From Pyrenula massariospora (taxonomy: Eukaryota; Ascomycota; Eurotiomycetes; Pyrenulales; Pyrenulaceae): a DNA stretch of 64,000 nucleotides. The notes under the pieces were generated by a model that saw only the letters and a list, made by a program, of their open reading frames with translations, had not been told where the DNA came from and made no database searches. Below, piece after piece: positions 32,157 through 43,314 of this stretch. The stretch spans positions 434,001 to 498,000 of the forward strand of contig JAGFMI010000002.1 of assembly GCA_021030905.1 (NCBI GenBank), in the 5' to 3' direction. A program made the position numbers and the translations under genes. Positions within the stretch are counted from its first letter, which is position 1. Every line of letters starts with the position of its first letter.

Positions 32157-35100
32157 TCAGCCTACCCACCTCCTCGCACTCATGAATAATCTCCCCCACG
32201 GCCCTACCTCTCCCCACTTCTCTGCCATACCATCTGGAATCCAACTTCCAATCCCACCCATCACTGTCCTCTCCGGATGCGGCATCATTGCCAATACCCT
32301 CCCATCCTCACTTCTGACTGCCGCAATTCCTTCAGGACTTCCGTTCGGATTGAACGGGTACCTCTCTGTAACCGCCAGCCGGTTATCCACATACCTCAGC
32401 GGCACACCATTTCCTCTCACCAGCTCCGCCGCTGCCGCACTCTTTCCATCTCCGCCTTGACAGTCGGCAGCAAACTCTGCTCTACCCTCCCCATGTGCCA
32501 CCGCGATCGGCAAGCTAGAGCCATGCATTCCGTGTAGAAACACACTTGGGCTCGATGGTTCTGGATCTTCCACCCTGACCATACAAACTCTCGCTTCATA
32601 CTGCTCCGAGACATTTGTCTTAAATTCCGGCCAGCCACCTGCACCTGGAATTAATTCCTTTAACAGGCTCAAGAATTGACACCCGTTGCACACGCCGAGG
32701 GTAAAGGTGTTCTTTCTCTGAAAGAAATTCAAGAATTCGGCCCGAACCCCATCATTGAAGAGAACTGAGCATGCCCACCCCTTCCCAGCACCAAGGACAT
32801 CTCCAAAAGAGAAGCCCCCAACAGCGGCGAGGCCCACAAATTCAGTCAGCGAGGTACGTCCGCTAAGAATGTCTGTCATGTGAACGTCGAGAGCAGCGAA
32901 GCCAGCAATATGGAAGGCGTACGCCATCTCTGGGTGTCCGTTGCAGCCCTCTTCACGGAGGATAGCGACTTGAGGTTTAGCCGTGGGAAGAAGCGTTGAA
33001 AGGCTGCCTGCGCGGGCTTTCCAGGGGAGCAGAGAACGGTCTGCGGGATTAAAGGTTAAGTTATAGCTTAGGCCCGGGTCGGCGTCATCGAGGATGTTGG
33101 TATACTCTGCATCAGCTGCCGAAGGGTTGTCTCGGAGATATTGCATTTGGTAAGAGGTTTGGCACCATGTTTGTTGAAGGGTGGAGCGCGGGGCGCGGTA
33201 GACTTGTGTGACCCCGTGATAGATGACAAGGTCTTGCTTAGGAAAGGGAGCGACACGACCGATCTTGTGGATCAGGTTGGGTGGAGGACCACACGTAGCG
33301 AAACATGAGCGGAAGGTATTTTCGTCGCGTTTTCGCACCTGGAAGACGGCGCCGAGTTCTTCTGTGAAGAGGGTAGAGATAAGGGAAGAGAGGTCGCTGG
33401 AGGGGCAGATAGCATCAAACATGATTTCGACTCCACAGCGTCCAGCAAACATCATTTCTGCAAGTACCGTGAAGAGGCCGCCATCTGAGCGGTCATGGTA
33501 GGCGAGGACAATCCCGGTTTCTTGGAGCTGTTGAGTTGCATCGAAGAAATCTTTGAACAGTTGGATGTCGTGGATATCAGGGCACGTATCTCCGATCTGC
33601 CGAAACACCTGGGCAAGCGCAGACCCACCCAGCGTCTTGCGGCCGCCAGCTAGGTCTACAAAAAAGAGAGTTGTCTCACCAACGTCCTCAAAGCGGCGAA
33701 GAGCAGGTGTCCAAGTCTTCCTGATATCTGACACGGTTCCAAAGGCTGATACCACAACCGAAAGTGGTGCAATGACTTCCTTTACTTGTTTGGTAGCTTC
33801 CTCTTGCCACTTCATCTTCATGGACATTGAATCTTTCCCCACCGGAATGCTGATTCCTAATTTGGGGCAAAGGTCCATACCAAGGGCTTCAACTGCTTCG
33901 TAAAGAGCAGCGCCCTCGCCGGGATGGTTGCTGGCTGACATCCAATTGGCAGAAAGCTTGATCCCGTTCAGGCGCTCTGACAGGTCAGCGGCGGTTAAGT
34001 TCATAAGCGACTCAGCTACCGCCATACGGGCAGATGCCGCTGGAGAGATGAGAGCAAGCTTTGACTTTGTTCCCATGGCCATCGCTTCTCCAGTTTTCAT
34101 GCCAGATGTCAACGACGTTGCGGTCACTGACACGTTGGAGACAGGGATCTGCCAAGGACCGACCATCTGGTCTCGTGCCACCAGACCTGTAACCGTCCTG
34201 TCTCCGATTGTGATCAGAAATGACTTCGAAGCAACAGCCGGAAGGCGAAGAACACGCGTGACAGCTTCTTCGAGAAGATCAGTGGTTGACATGTTTTGCA
34301 GATGTGACGATAGACTCGCATCAAAAGCTGGCAGCCGGAGCTTTCGTGTAGGTACGTCTATCTTCATCTTGGGTGGTTTCCCAAACAACACGGACATAGG
34401 CAAATCAATCGGCCTCGGAAATTCTGTGGTAAGGCTGTCACGGTCTGTAACGACCAGTTGATTGTCTTTCCCGCGTTTACCAGTAGTCCTTCCCACGACA
34501 GAGTATCCACATCGCTCTCGCTGGGCAATGGCACGGAATTTGTTCAGGCCATCCTCTGCAATGGCAAGGACGTAGCGTTCTTGTGCCTCACAGCACCAGA
34601 TCTGGAGAGGACTCATCGCCGGATCGTCGTTCGCAATTTCTCTCAGCTCAAGCGTAGCCCCTAGACCCGCATCGTGAACAAGCTCTGGTAGAGCATTCGA
34701 CAAACCGCCAGCGCCGACATCATGGATGAACTTGATAGGGTTTTCTAATCCCAATGCAGTACAAGCGTTTATGACTTCCTGGGCTCGTCTTTGGACTTCA
34801 GCATTTCCGCGTTGGACACTGGCAAAATCTAGCTTTTCGGACCCTTCTCCTGAGCTCATGCTTGAAGCCGCTCCACCTCCTAGACCAATGAGCATGGCGG
34901 GGCCACCAAGCACGATGAGGAAAGCACCAGGCCTGACGAGCTCACCGTTTTTGAGCGCATGCTGCGGCCTAACAGTTCCGACTCCGCCAGCAATCATGAT
35001 TGGCTTGTGGAACCCTCTAGTTTCTAGTGTGTCATCTTCTGTCTCGGTGACAATGCCGAGTGTCTCGAAGTATCCTGTCGTTGCTGGTCGTCCGAATTCA

Positions 35101-36305
35101 TTGTTGAATGTGGCGCTTCCGATTGGTGCCTCCAGCATAATGTCTAGGCTGCTGGCAATGTGATCTGGCTTGCCAACTTCCAACTCCCATGGCTCTTCAT
35201 GCCCTGGGATATGGAGGTCTGAAACTGCAAATCCTGTCAGTCCGGCTTTAGGCCTCGAACCTATCCCTACGGAGCCCTCGTCTCTGATCTCACCGCCCGA
35301 GCCAGTTGCGGCACCTGGGTATGGAGAAACGGCTGTGGGGTGGTTATGCGTTTCAACCTTTGCTAAATAGTGAACGCTCTCTTTAGCTTGTGTCCACGCC
35401 TGTTTTGGTCCATTTGGGGCCCAGAAACTGCCCTGCAAGCCTTGCATAACGGCTGCATTGTCGCTATACGCACTAACAGTCCCCTCGGGATGAAGTCGGT
35501 GCGTGTTTCGGATCATGTCAAATAAGTTTTTTTCTTTCTTGATACCATCAATGGTCCAACTGGCGTTGAACTTCTTATGTCGACAATGCTCTGAATTAAC
35601 TTGGGCGAACATGTAGGCTTCGATGTCACGAATGTTCCGTTGCAAGACGTCTGCGTAGGCGTTCTCTAAATATTCAATCTCGGGGTCGTCGAGTGCAAGG
35701 CCGAGTGAAGAGTTCGCGTGTCTAAGATGATCTCTTGGGATCATTGTCAGTGGTTGAGAGGGCTTCGTTGAGAACATTTCGGTTACGTCTGGGGGATAGG
35801 TTGAGATCCCTTGAGTCATGCGGTCATGCAATTTATCAAGCAGAGCAGAATCAGACGCATCCAAACCTCCTCTCTCGAAAACACATCTTAATTCGACGCC
35901 ACGTTCTATCCGCTTTATCTTTTTCCCAAAACCACACACTTTGGCGATCTGGGTGGCATTAGAGCTCCATGGCGAGATAGTACCTCCACGAGGTACAACA
36001 TGAAATAAGAGCTCATTAGTGCCGCTGTCGGATTCTTTGGTTGAGTTTAGTCTATGGTCTGACAAGTTTTCGCTTAGAGATTTGCCTCCGGGATTATGGG
36101 AGTCGGGCAAGCCATGTAGACGATTCAACAGTCTTTCGAGCGTAATCCTTTCCTGTTCCTCAAGCTTCGTAGAGAGATGCAAATGAATATAATAGATCCA
36201 TGTTCCCTGAACGCGCGATGCTCGAACCCGTTCAGCAAGCCTTCTGCTGCCCTGGGAGGAAAACGCTGATAATCCTCGAATGGTAGTACACTGAATTGTC
36301 GCCAT
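32157..36305 (-). CDS. Phosphoribosylformylglycinamidine (FGAM) synthase
   Basis: A 1382-residue intron-free gene for the purine enzyme that converts FGAR, glutamine and ATP to FGAM (yeast ADE6, bacterial PurL large type). The complete eukaryotic single-chain layout is present: an N-terminal PurS-like domain, the linker with the conserved [18 protein letters not shown], the first PurM-like ATP-binding unit ([33 protein letters not shown]), a second degenerate PurM-like unit, and a C-terminal class I glutamine amidotransferase. The amidotransferase triad is visible as Cys1206 in [16 protein letters not shown] and His1343/Glu1345 in [13 protein letters not shown]. The length matches the family (about 1340-1400). 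The enzyme is cytosolic. Start ATG 36305 is the first in frame. Confidence 0.97.
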   Translation of the reverse strand: MATIQCTTIRGLSAFSSQGSRRLAERVRASRVQGTWIYYIHLHLSTKLEEQERITLERLLNRLHGLPDSHNPGGKSLSENLSDHRLNSTKESDSGTNELLFHVVPRGGTISPWSSNATQIAKVCGFGKKIKRIERGVELRCVFERGGLDASDSALLDKLHDRMTQGISTYPPDVTEMFSTKPSQPLTMIPRDHLRHANSSLGLALDDPEIEYLENAYADVLQRNIRDIEAYMFAQVNSEHCRHKKFNASWTIDGIKKEKNLFDMIRNTHRLHPEGTVSAYSDNAAVMQGLQGSFWAPNGPKQAWTQAKESVHYLAKVETHNHPTAVSPYPGAATGSGGEIRDEGSVGIGSRPKAGLTGFAVSDLHIPGHEEPWELEVGKPDHIASSLDIMLEAPIGSATFNNEFGRPATTGYFETLGIVTETEDDTLETRGFHKPIMIAGGVGTVRPQHALKNGELVRPGAFLIVLGGPAMLIGLGGGAASSMSSGEGSEKLDFASVQRGNAEVQRRAQEVINACTALGLENPIKFIHDVGAGGLSNALPELVHDAGLGATLELREIANDDPAMSPLQIWCCEAQERYVLAIAEDGLNKFRAIAQRERCGYSVVGRTTGKRGKDNQLVVTDRDSLTTEFPRPIDLPMSVLFGKPPKMKIDVPTRKLRLPAFDASLSSHLQNMSTTDLLEEAVTRVLRLPAVASKSFLITIGDRTVTGLVARDQMVGPWQIPVSNVSVTATSLTSGMKTGEAMAMGTKSKLALISPAASARMAVAESLMNLTAADLSERLNGIKLSANWMSASNHPGEGAALYEAVEALGMDLCPKLGISIPVGKDSMSMKMKWQEEATKQVKEVIAPLSVVVSAFGTVSDIRKTWTPALRRFEDVGETTLFFVDLAGGRKTLGGSALAQVFRQIGDTCPDIHDIQLFKDFFDATQQLQETGIVLAYHDRSDGGLFTVLAEMMFAGRCGVEIMFDAICPSSDLSSLISTLFTEELGAVFQVRKRDENTFRSCFATCGPPPNLIHKIGRVAPFPKQDLVIYHGVTQVYRAPRSTLQQTWCQTSYQMQYLRDNPSAADAEYTNILDDADPGLSYNLTFNPADRSLLPWKARAGSLSTLLPTAKPQVAILREEGCNGHPEMAYAFHIAGFAALDVHMTDILSGRTSLTEFVGLAAVGGFSFGDVLGAGKGWACSVLFNDGVRAEFLNFFQRKNTFTLGVCNGCQFLSLLKELIPGAGGWPEFKTNVSEQYEARVCMVRVEDPEPSSPSVFLHGMHGSSLPIAVAHGEGRAEFAADCQGGDGKSAAAAELVRGNGVPLRYVDNRLAVTERYPFNPNGSPEGIAAVRSEDGRVLAMMPHPERTVMGGIGSWIPDGMAEKWGEVGPWGRLFMSARRWVG

Positions 36306-37164
36306 GTCGAAACCCTAGTCGGCGCTGAGCGTCAGATGTTCTAGTCTAACCTCAGTCGCATATTGAGAATTTGAACACAATCGAAATGCTTTCCAGCTTA
36401 GATCCGAACGCAAATCTGAAATGTGAGTTCTTGTCTCCAGTAAGAAAATTAGTCTTCTTCAAATGGCGTCTCTGGTCAACAACTGGCGGTGAGAATTTTT
36501 CCATCGACTCGAAAAAGACTTTCCTTTACATTCTTTGATCGTCTGATACTCTAAAGTTACTGGGAGAACGGGGGTGTTTGTCATCGTCTGACCTTGAAGG
36601 AATGCTTACTTTGTGTTGGCTGAGCACTTTTGGGTCCAGAAACATTGGTTAAGGATTGTTGGCCTCGGCGCCAATGACCAGAATCCCACTTTCTTGTAGA
36701 CAGTGAACTGTTTCTCGACAATAATTCTAAATATTTCGACCATGCCCATCTCGAAAACGATCTCTGTAAACCACAACTATCTCAACAACATCACGTGACT
36801 GCCTTAGTGCTTCCGTTAGATAGTTACTGAATTTGATAAGCCTATCTTAATCCACCTACAAGATGATGGATACATATCACGGTACAAATCCACGTCTCAT
36901 TGAGCTTAATACGACAACTATTGGAATGGTTCAAGAGTATTTCACAAGTCTTGTAGATTGTAAACTTGACCATGAAGCTTAGACAATCCTCAGTAGGACT
37001 CACAAGACATTCTATGTTATAGCTCATATTTTACCTTAGTTATAGTCTTGATGCAAGAGAAATTGCTGAATAAAAGGCTGCATAATCTTCAGTCCCAGTC
37101 AGAACTACCTGTTGTCCATTCATATTGCTTATTTTCGATCAATCTGCGAAGTCTATTTCGTTCC
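36306..37164. other. Intergenic region upstream of FGAM synthase
   Basis: 859 nt, AT-rich, between the FGAM synthase start and the SDHC stop codon (both minus strand). It must carry the FGAM synthase promoter. No gene or RNA is recognised. Confidence 0.35.
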
Positions 37165-37923
37165 TTATAACAACGCCAAAATCAGCGCACTCGCAGCACT
37201 CAAACCCACAACAGCCCAACCAGTGTTGATGACCTGCTGGTTCTTCATCTCCATCCCCATGTCCCAAGCGAAATGTCTCAATCCATTGAAGCTATGGAAC
37301 GTGAAAGGGAACGCCACAAGCGACTTTAAGCTGAATTTGGCCAAAAGCGGTAGCGATCCGAAAGCCGCAGCTAAAGACCCGGAATCGAGGTGCCATCCAA
37401 AGGCCGGGCTAATTAGGTAGAGGAAAGAGAAGGTGTAAAGGCCACCGCTAAGGACGGAGCCAGTGATGCGGTTCAGGGCGGAGAGATACCAGGTGACCTG
37501 GGGTCGATAGATGCTGAGATGGGGTGATACTGGGCGGTTGAGGCGCTGTTTGGCAAGGATTGCGTAGGCGTCGTTCTGTGCGATGGGTTTGGTCGTTGTT
37601 GCTGTCGACCTGAGGAGATGAGATTAGTATTATGGGAATGGTATGATTGAAAGAAAGGGATCGCAAAAAAGGAATGATGAAAAGTTGCGCTCACCGATGA
37701 AATACATGATTTCCAGTTGTAATTGATGCAGGAGCAACAGTTCTCTGGAAAGGGACAATGTTGGTGAAGACAGAGGGGTTGGCGGAGGCCACTGTTTCTG
37801 GCGCGTTAGTTGAAGCTCGCTCATAAGGGACATTTGTGGCAACGGTGCCTTAGCACCTCAACAAGGGAGGAGTCAAGACGTACACCGTCTGACAGATGGT
37901 TGCGCGGCTCTTTGTGCGATCAT
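37165..37923 (-). CDS. Succinate dehydrogenase cytochrome b subunit (SDHC/Sdh3)
   Basis: Membrane anchor of mitochondrial complex II; with SdhD it binds heme b and ubiquinone. Three exons are proposed: 37884-37923 (MIAQRAAQPSVRR), 37695-37791 and 37165-37609, about 193 residues. Exons 2-3 are secure: the join gives NHVFHRSTATTTKPIAQNDA, then RPVSPHLSIYRPQVTWYLSA, LNRITGSVLSGGLYTFSFLY and HSFNGLRHFAWDMGMEMKNQ, which contain the conserved Ser/Arg quinone-site motif, the heme-ligand H in HSFNGLRH and three membrane helices. The second intron (37610-37694) has a TACTAAT branch. The first intron is uncertain: I chose 37792-37883 because it keeps the frame and reaches a normal length; an acceptor at 37826 is an in-frame alternative. 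Confidence 0.88.
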
Positions 37924-38406
37924 CTTCGCTGCTGGGCAATCTGTAACCTGCCGAGCCTGCTGCGACGCATATTGAAGATTGAATGGAACTATACCGAGGT
38001 CGAGACCCCTCCAATTGCTCAGTCTTGGCGAGCTAATTCTATCGGGCGACAGCACCCAGCAACAAAGCGTATCAAGACATTGAGAAGTAGATAGTAAGGA
38101 ATAATCCAAGACTATGCGTCACAAAGGAGTGCCACATGTTTCTCCAATAGTTGTTTGAAAGCTATATGAAGGAATCATACTCGTTCCTAGCGTCTGCGCA
38201 CTGCAACAAGGTATGTCTATTTATCGTGTATGTGGTCGTACTCTCTCAGCGATACACGCAACTTGAAGGCCGTCTGCTTCAACCTAAAGGAATGTCGAGA
38301 TCTATCTACTCATGCAAATAAAATCTCAAAATCTGTAGCTTCGGATCAATGCCGTGCCACTCTTCCGGAGCCGCAACCATTAAAATAGGATGACAAGGTT
38401 TGTCAT
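37924..38406. other. Intergenic region
   Basis: 483 nt between the SDHC start and the 3' end of the secreted-protein gene (both minus strand). No gene seen; it should contain the SDHC promoter. Confidence 0.35.
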
Positions 38407-38990
38407 TTAAGACCTCCTCCTCTGCTTTTTCTTTGCCTTGAAGTCAGAAAAGCCATCCGAACCGGATGGCTGCGGCGGGACTGAGCTTGATGGTGGCGGA
38501 TTATTAAATTGTGAGTCATCAAAGATTTGTGCAGAATTACTACTTCCAGGCCCGACGCCGCCAGTAGCGGAGGCAGCTTGGCCGTTCTGAGATACTTGTC
38601 AGACTTGCAAGATTTGACAGCCTGAGGAGTGGAATGAAGACTTACGCAGCTCGTGCAAAGCCAAATTTGGTTCAATTGTGTCGTAGTTGACGTAGGAATG
38701 GGAGTAGGTTGCCCCATGCTACCCCATGTGGTTGTGGTAGTTTCCATCACAGTTTGAATAGGATTCTGGAGCCAGCCTTCGATGAGGGCACCTCCCTGAC
38801 ACGATTGCCCGGCTTTGCCGTCCTTATTGTCCCCTAGGGTGATCTGGTTGTTCATACATGTTGACTGGGTATCTTGACGTTTGGCGTTGTGACGCTTCAT
38901 GCCTACCCAATTTTTTCCTCCGGAGCTTGCAGAGACAGCGGAGGAGAAGAGCATAGCCGAAGCCAACGCGCCGACAGCAAGAGTCTTCAT
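38407..38990 (-). CDS. Small secreted protein with Kex2 sites (effector-like)
   Basis: Exons 38646-38990 and 38407-38586 (59-nt intron, GTAAGT...CTCAG, phase 0) encode 174 residues. Residues 1-21 (MKTLAVGALASAMLFSSAVSA) are a signal peptide. Two KR dipeptides follow (residues 32-33 and 37-38, MKRHNAKRQD), so Kex2-type cleavage would leave a mature protein starting at Gln39. The mature part has four cysteines (45, 64, 112, 115), a Thr/Pro-rich middle (METTTTTWGSMGQPTPIPTS) and a Ser/Pro tail ending in a basic KAKKKQRRRS. The splice removes a frame that would otherwise end in a quite different tail; the spliced tail (NGQAASATGGVGPGSSNSAQ) is the more typical composition. Function unknown; small size, signal and cysteines fit a secreted effector or wall-associated protein. 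Confidence 0.7.
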
Positions 38991-41206
38991 GACTGTGAAC
39001 TTTGACGTGCAGAGAGGGGACTGCAATGAGTGAAAAAGTGGACGATAAGAAAGGCACGAACAAAACCACCGAGTCGCAGAAAAGTGGTACCTGAGATTAA
39101 AATTGCTAAGATATGGAATTTCTAGGTCTCGAATGAGGCTCTTCTTTACTTATAGAATTCCAAAGTGGCAGGGAGACTCCAAGCCGTGCTGGGAAGTGAG
39201 CGATTATCGCTTATCCCGCGATGGCTCGGTTTTGTTTGCACCCACATTGTACGACGGAGGCGGTGTTGCTCCTCTGGCAGCTGTGTGACTGTATAGGAGA
39301 TGCCAAGTATAAAGGAGCCGTATACAGTCAAGTCACGCACTGCGTGCCAAGTATCGAGCAAGCTGATTGGAGATGGGGGGATCAAGATGTATCTCACAAT
39401 CTACCTAACTCATAGCATGCCAGAGAACGCGTTGGATACTTTCGGCTCGAATGAACTTAGTGAACCCGGAATTCGTAAGCTTATGGTGAAGCAAGACATC
39501 TAAGGAACAACATTAGGAATAAAGTGTTTCATTGTTTGATCGCGTCACCGTAATCAAAGGAGTAATAGTCTGTTCCATTCGAGGAATGTTGTCGCGCACG
39601 TGGTTTGAGGGTGGAATTCGTGTCGTTGGCCAGAACGTTGGCTGAGTGTTAGAAGATGCGGTAGAGGCTCAAAACCTCTAGCTGACCCCCAATCAGGTAG
39701 TCCGTACGACAATGACGGTAGCAGCAGTCTGGTCGAATCCAATGTCTCGGTATTTCCAGTGCATCCAAGTGCATCAGCTGAACGCATTAAAATGATGAAA
39801 CACATCGAGATCAAATACTGCTAGAGAACGAGAGACGGAGTGGATGGGTTTTGGAGCGCGCAGTTGGTGAGCAGGGCGTTTCCTGTTGTTGCAACTTGAC
39901 AGAATGTTGGCGGGCGGTGGCCGGAGCATCCCAAAAGGGTTACAATAGCCCGGAGTTCAGCCGGTTCAATGCTCTTGGCGCCCGCGTCTGAGACAAATCA
40001 AGCCTGGACAGGAAGAGGTCGGCAAAGGAAGCCAGGTAGAGGGAGAATCATGGTTGCTATCAAACAAAGTCCATGACGATTCTAAATTCAATTTTCCTCC
40101 CGTCATTGGTGTAGAAACTGGCCCGGGACTAAGGGCCGAAAGAAATGACAGTGGGTGGCCATGACAGTAACAGCAGCAACAACAGTAGCCGTCGACGAAA
40201 GCTAGACGCTACCATAGTAGACCGCAAGCAGATGACTACTCTTGGGAGACAGGTTACGAGATTGCATGTCAAATTCAGAAATATCACATTCTATACCATC
40301 TAGCCAACACCATGAAAGGCAATGTTCTTAGGTCTCTAACGAAGCAGTTTCCTCCCAAAGAACTGTCGCACAGTGTTCATCAGTCCTCGATATCTCCTCG
40401 TTGCCTGCTATATCCTGCAATGTACCCAGACTCTCTCGCCGTTGCAATGGTGATACATGTGCTCGCACTCTCACGTAACAGTTGACGTTCTCCCAGCTAC
40501 TCCATGCAGCTTGTCCAAAAATGCGACGAGCCTTTTACAGAACCAGAGGTTCGGTCAACAGCACGAGATTTCTATAAATCAAAAATCGGAAAAGAAAGAG
40601 TAAAGGCTTTAGTCGCTCTGACACAGTCTTTGCTCCTCTGCTTCATCCGCAAGCCCTGACTCCCAAGGCACAAACCATAAAGTTTTCATGACCCGGAATT
40701 ATACGTTTACCTAAAACATGCCTTCTCCAACGCGATAAATAGGACAACGTTGAGCTTTTTCAGGTGCTTTAATGGTCAATGTCTTCTGATCTGATTTTGG
40801 ATTATCGATCGCAGCACTCAGCAATAGTCTATCATGCCTGAACCCGTGGATCAAGGCTTTAGACCAAGTTTTCAATCGAGTATAAGGCCTTTGCCAACGA
40901 CTCAAGAATGGTTAACACAATTCGCTTGATCAAATAGGTGTTGTGACGCTAAAATGCATGAGCCGGTAGACCAAGCGTACGAAAAGACTGACATTCTATT
41001 AAATTACGGCTATTTCCACCTCCTTAATGCAGATGGAGATCTATGCGCAAAGTCCCTCGACGCCATGGTGGAGACTCCAGGAGGAAACCAGCTCCGTCAC
41101 CACATATCTTCTAAAACCATCTGATGACCATGCATCCTTTGCGATCGCCGTCAACCGATACCGGCTCACTTGTTCCGACGTATTGGCCTGGACGAAGGTA
41201 GTCTAT
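38991..41206. other. Gene-free stretch between two secreted-protein genes
   Basis: 2.2 kb with only short chance ORFs (none above 90 codons). A hairpin-forming sequence, TAGAGG-CTCAAAA-CCTCTA, lies at 39662-39680. The region around 40160-40200 is rich in CAGCAACAA-type triplets. No tRNA-like box B or transposon feature was found. Confidence 0.35.
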
Positions 41207-41662
41207 CTAGTTCTCATCATGGTAATGCTTCGGCCTTGGCACTTCTGTGGGCCCGACGGGCGCGCAGCCACCACAGGTCCAGTATGCTCCCTCTTTGATG
41301 ACACCAGTCTCATAGGCAATCATTGAGGAAGTCGTCGGCTTGTGGAAGTTGAAGTGGATCTCTGGGTGCGAGAAAGACGCCTGCTTGCAAGTGCCGGTTG
41401 GAAGGGGCGGAAGTGCGCCGGCGCCGCTCGAATGTGGTAGAGGTGTACTTCCTGATGGCCAAATGCCACAATTATGATCGCACTCCTTCTCAGTGTACCC
41501 TATCCATTTATTGTTACAAGCGTGAGGAGCAAGTTTTGCTTCACCGCTTTGGAGAGGCCCATGATGGTGGGTGCCGCTGGGACCGTTGTCGCCGTGGTGT
41601 GGAACAGCACGAGTTACGACGACAAAGGAGGCAATAAGGGCAGCAGCGTACAAAGTCTTCAT
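41207..41662 (-). CDS. Small secreted His/Cys-rich protein
   Basis: From ATG 41662 a single exon encodes 151 residues. Residues 1-19 (MKTLYAAALIASFVVVTRA) are a signal peptide. The mature N-terminus is His-rich (VPHHGDNGPSGTHHHGPLQS), and six cysteines follow at 49, 61, 65, 92, 130 and 133, enough for three disulfides. Aromatic residues cluster near them (HACNNKWIGYTEKECDHNCG, AYWTCGGCAP). A TATA-like TATAAG lies about 150 nt upstream (41811-41816, minus strand). I do not recognise the fold. Size, signal and cysteine pattern fit a candidate effector; the His-rich start could bind metal, which is inference. No intron is needed. Another small secreted protein gene lies 2.2 kb away in the same orientation, but the two sequences are not obviously related. 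Confidence 0.7.
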   Translation of the reverse strand: MKTLYAAALIASFVVVTRAVPHHGDNGPSGTHHHGPLQSGEAKLAPHACNNKWIGYTEKECDHNCGIWPSGSTPLPHSSGAGALPPLPTGTCKQASFSHPEIHFNFHKPTTSSMIAYETGVIKEGAYWTCGGCAPVGPTEVPRPKHYHDEN

Positions 41663-43314
41663 CGTTCTTGATTTCAAGGAAGTTTTGGGGGATTAAAGAT
41701 AGACCTTTTAGACGAGCTTCGTTGGGATATGCTTGGGCTACCCTTTTGATGCTAAGTAGAACAATGGAGAAGACAATAGAAGTACAGAGTGAGAAGATCG
41801 ATAAGTCATACTTATACTCTTGAAAGCCGATGCAAAGATAGAGGCGTCGACGCGATGTGGTAGGTCTTCGGACCTGCAGAACACAAACATGGAGAATTGT
41901 GTTGCTTGGCGGCCTTGGTTGACAATTCAGCATGCATAGGGAAAATCGCTGCGTTGGAGACGAGTTAGTCGGCGTAACCTGACGACGCGTCGATGAGGCT
42001 CCTCGAAGTGGGTTTCAATGGCTCTACAAGAGGCACGGAAGCTATTGGAACGAGGGCCATTCCCAATATCGTATGTAGCCGCTCTCCGCAAAGCTTCGCC
42101 GTCTTGGCTCCTTCTTAGCATGGCTCAAGCATTCTTCAAAAATGATGCTGATTGGGCAATAGCACCTCAAATCGATCCAGAAGGTGTTGCAGGTAAAGTT
42201 GGCCCCATCGGGTGCAGGATGTGCGACAGCGTTAGCAATGTTCGCACTCGGTCGGTGGCCCCTGAAGTTGGCAGCATCGCGGTATATTCCCATCATACCA
42301 TGTCGATAAGTGTCCGGAATTCTTTTGCTGGACCGGTTGCACTCCTGCGTGATAATTTGCACGGTGGGGATCTTCGCAGCAGGTGCACATTTTCATCATA
42401 TCAAGTTGGTGTTGGCGGCGTGTGCGCGCAAAGTGCGTGTGAATATAGGTGCGGACTCCTCGACTTAGATTGGGAACTATTTCAGACTTTTTATCTGTGG
42501 CTACCTACCCAGATTAAAATTTTCGATCATGGCGAGAGATCGGTGTGAATATCTACAACTGAGCCACTTGAATATTCGACGCCATTTCGTACTCCAGGAG
42601 GGCACTCTCGACGCAGCTGCCCCCAGGCACAGGATGCGCATCGCTCTCGACAGGCTCTGGATTTACTCTCCAGGCGGGTTTAATTCGATCTGCTTCTGAA
42701 AGCACAGCGTTAATAGAGCTCGCGGAAATTCTGTTGACGATGCAAAAAGCAGAGCATGCTTTTCGAAACAGACGCGACTCCTCTCCGCTGGTCAAGTTAA
42801 CCAACTTCAAGGTCTTCAAACCAATCTTTAGCCCACCTGACCTCTCTATATAGCAATTCGGAAACGAAATAGGTATTTGCTGAGCAATATACTAAAACCG
42901 AAAGCTCTTTCACTACCGCATAGCCAGTGTTTCGAGACTTTAGGGAAGACGAAGATAGCTTTGAGTTGGATAGGATGACCTGGCTTCAAAAAGGTGCACA
43001 TAGAGGAGCATACCGACCGGGTCATGATTTGGTGGACCTGAGCACTGTACTGGTCACAGTGCTTGACGGTGAAAGCCTGGACGCCCCGGCATCATGAAAA
43101 TACTTTGAAGCAGCTAGCTTGGTGAAATTAGGGAGTTTCTATGTCATGATTGTTGGATGTGGCTGCAAAAGCACCTCTTTGCCCTGAAGCCCCCAGAGAC
43201 TCCAGTTTAAGGCTGTCTTACCATCACCGAAACTCATTTTCCGTCTGAGATGTACTGACATTTGCTTCTCAATGGCTTGTTTAAAACTCGAACTGCGACG
43301 AGGCTCGGTGTGCT
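41663..43314. other. Gene-poor stretch with one unassigned ORF
   Basis: 1.65 kb. The longest ORF (42018-42548, plus, 176 codons, true ATG) has five scattered cysteines and no recognisable domain, and a 106-codon ORF opposes it on the minus strand. Without homology I cannot tell it from chance, so I do not annotate it as a gene. Confidence 0.35.

Noticed and set aside
33928-34461. 177-codon plus-strand ORF, and several others between 32131 and 35962
   Set aside because: They lie antisense inside the intact FGAM synthase frame.
37112-37420. 102-codon plus-strand ORF
   Set aside because: Antisense of the SDHC membrane-helix exon.
39662-39680. tRNA-like hairpin
   Set aside because: A 6-bp stem only; no box A/box B pair or acceptor stem was found here or elsewhere in the window.
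42018-42548. 176-codon ORF with ATG
   Set aside because: No domain, no signal, opposed by another ORF, no promoter motif; not distinguishable from chance.
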